From Paracoccaceae bacterium (GTDB lineage Bacteria > Pseudomonadota > Alphaproteobacteria > Rhodobacterales > Rhodobacteraceae): a stretch of 64,000 nt of DNA. A model generated the notes under the pieces. The model saw nothing but the letters and a program-made list of their open reading frames with translations, was not told the origin of the DNA and made no database searches. Shown piece by piece: positions 63,950 to 64,000 of this stretch. The stretch is taken from NCBI GenBank assembly GCA_002708925.1, contig PAPN01000059.1, positions 52,783 to 116,782 on the forward strand, written 5' to 3'. The stretch's first letter is position 1. Every line of letters starts with the position of its first letter. Position numbers and translations under genes: made by a program.

Positions 63950-64000
63950 CCCCCTTCACCGGCGGCGCTGAGGCGCACAACGGGGCGGCGGACGGCGCTA

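Overview
This window looks like a chromosomal segment of an alphaproteobacterium, most likely a member of the Rhodobacteraceae. The evidence is the high-GC coding style, an ethylmalonyl-CoA pathway gene pair (crotonyl-CoA carboxylase/reductase and ethylmalonyl-CoA mutase), an NDUFS4-type complex I accessory subunit, a TamA/TamB pair, and an rRNA-type promoter at the right edge. No plasmid or phage backbone is visible. The species cannot be named from sequence alone.

Layout. 1-4.1 kb: 3' part of sdhA and complete sdhB, with two sulfotransferase-like genes lodged between them. 4.1-6.8 kb: a 54-residue small ORF behind a CTGC-N3-GCAG palindrome, a small zinc-ribbon membrane protein, a DUF1989 protein, deoD and an acetyltransferase. 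6.8-10.8 kb: ecm and ccr, divergently arranged. 10.8-14.8 kb: a helicase, an SDR, and a TauE-type permease with its TIGR02186 partner. 14.8-19.5 kb: a four-gene BMP-type ABC importer, probably for nucleosides. 19.6-23.2 kb: rimI, tsaB, a NifU-like protein, a secreted protein, a universal stress protein and a small exported protein. 23.3-24.5 kb: an unrecognised lower-GC pair (soluble protein plus membrane protein). 24.5-27.5 kb: uvrB and the NDUFS4-type gene. 27.5-29.3 kb: a lower-GC accessory patch around tRNA-Arg(TCT). 29.3-33.2 kb: an exported phytase/esterase-like protein behind a Pho-box-like repeat, then a glutamate synthase-like flavoprotein. 33.4-44.5 kb: tamB-tamA, a HlyD/FtsX/ATPase export system and an AEC transporter. 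44.6-46.7 kb: a thioesterase, then an eroded island with a broken M48-type peptidase and a decapitated tyrosine recombinase beside the 3' end of tRNA-Ser(TGA). 47-52.5 kb: a co-directional run SPOR protein, dacC-like, tmk, holB, tatD, MBL hydrolase. 52.4-57 kb: a CbiX-like protein, a divergent zinc-uptake locus (zur-znuC-znuB / znuA) with Zur-type operators, and DUF4202. 57.1-63.7 kb: a three-gene set of exported proteins: WD40-caspase, Memo-CapA fusion, and MORN-repeat protein. 63.7-64 kb: AT-rich DNA and an rrn-like promoter running off the edge.

The best candidate for an undescribed system is the terminal trio at 57.1-63.7 kb. A caspase-like protein with an intact His/Cys dyad is translationally close to a protein that fuses a Memo-type domain to a CapA-type metallophosphatase domain, and is followed by a large MORN-repeat protein. 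All three carry export signals, which places a caspase-type module outside the cytoplasm. Secondary candidates are the soluble/membrane pair at 23.4-24.5 kb and the small tyrosine-rich ORF with a PhaR-type palindrome. Function assignments for these are inference. No homology search could be run here.
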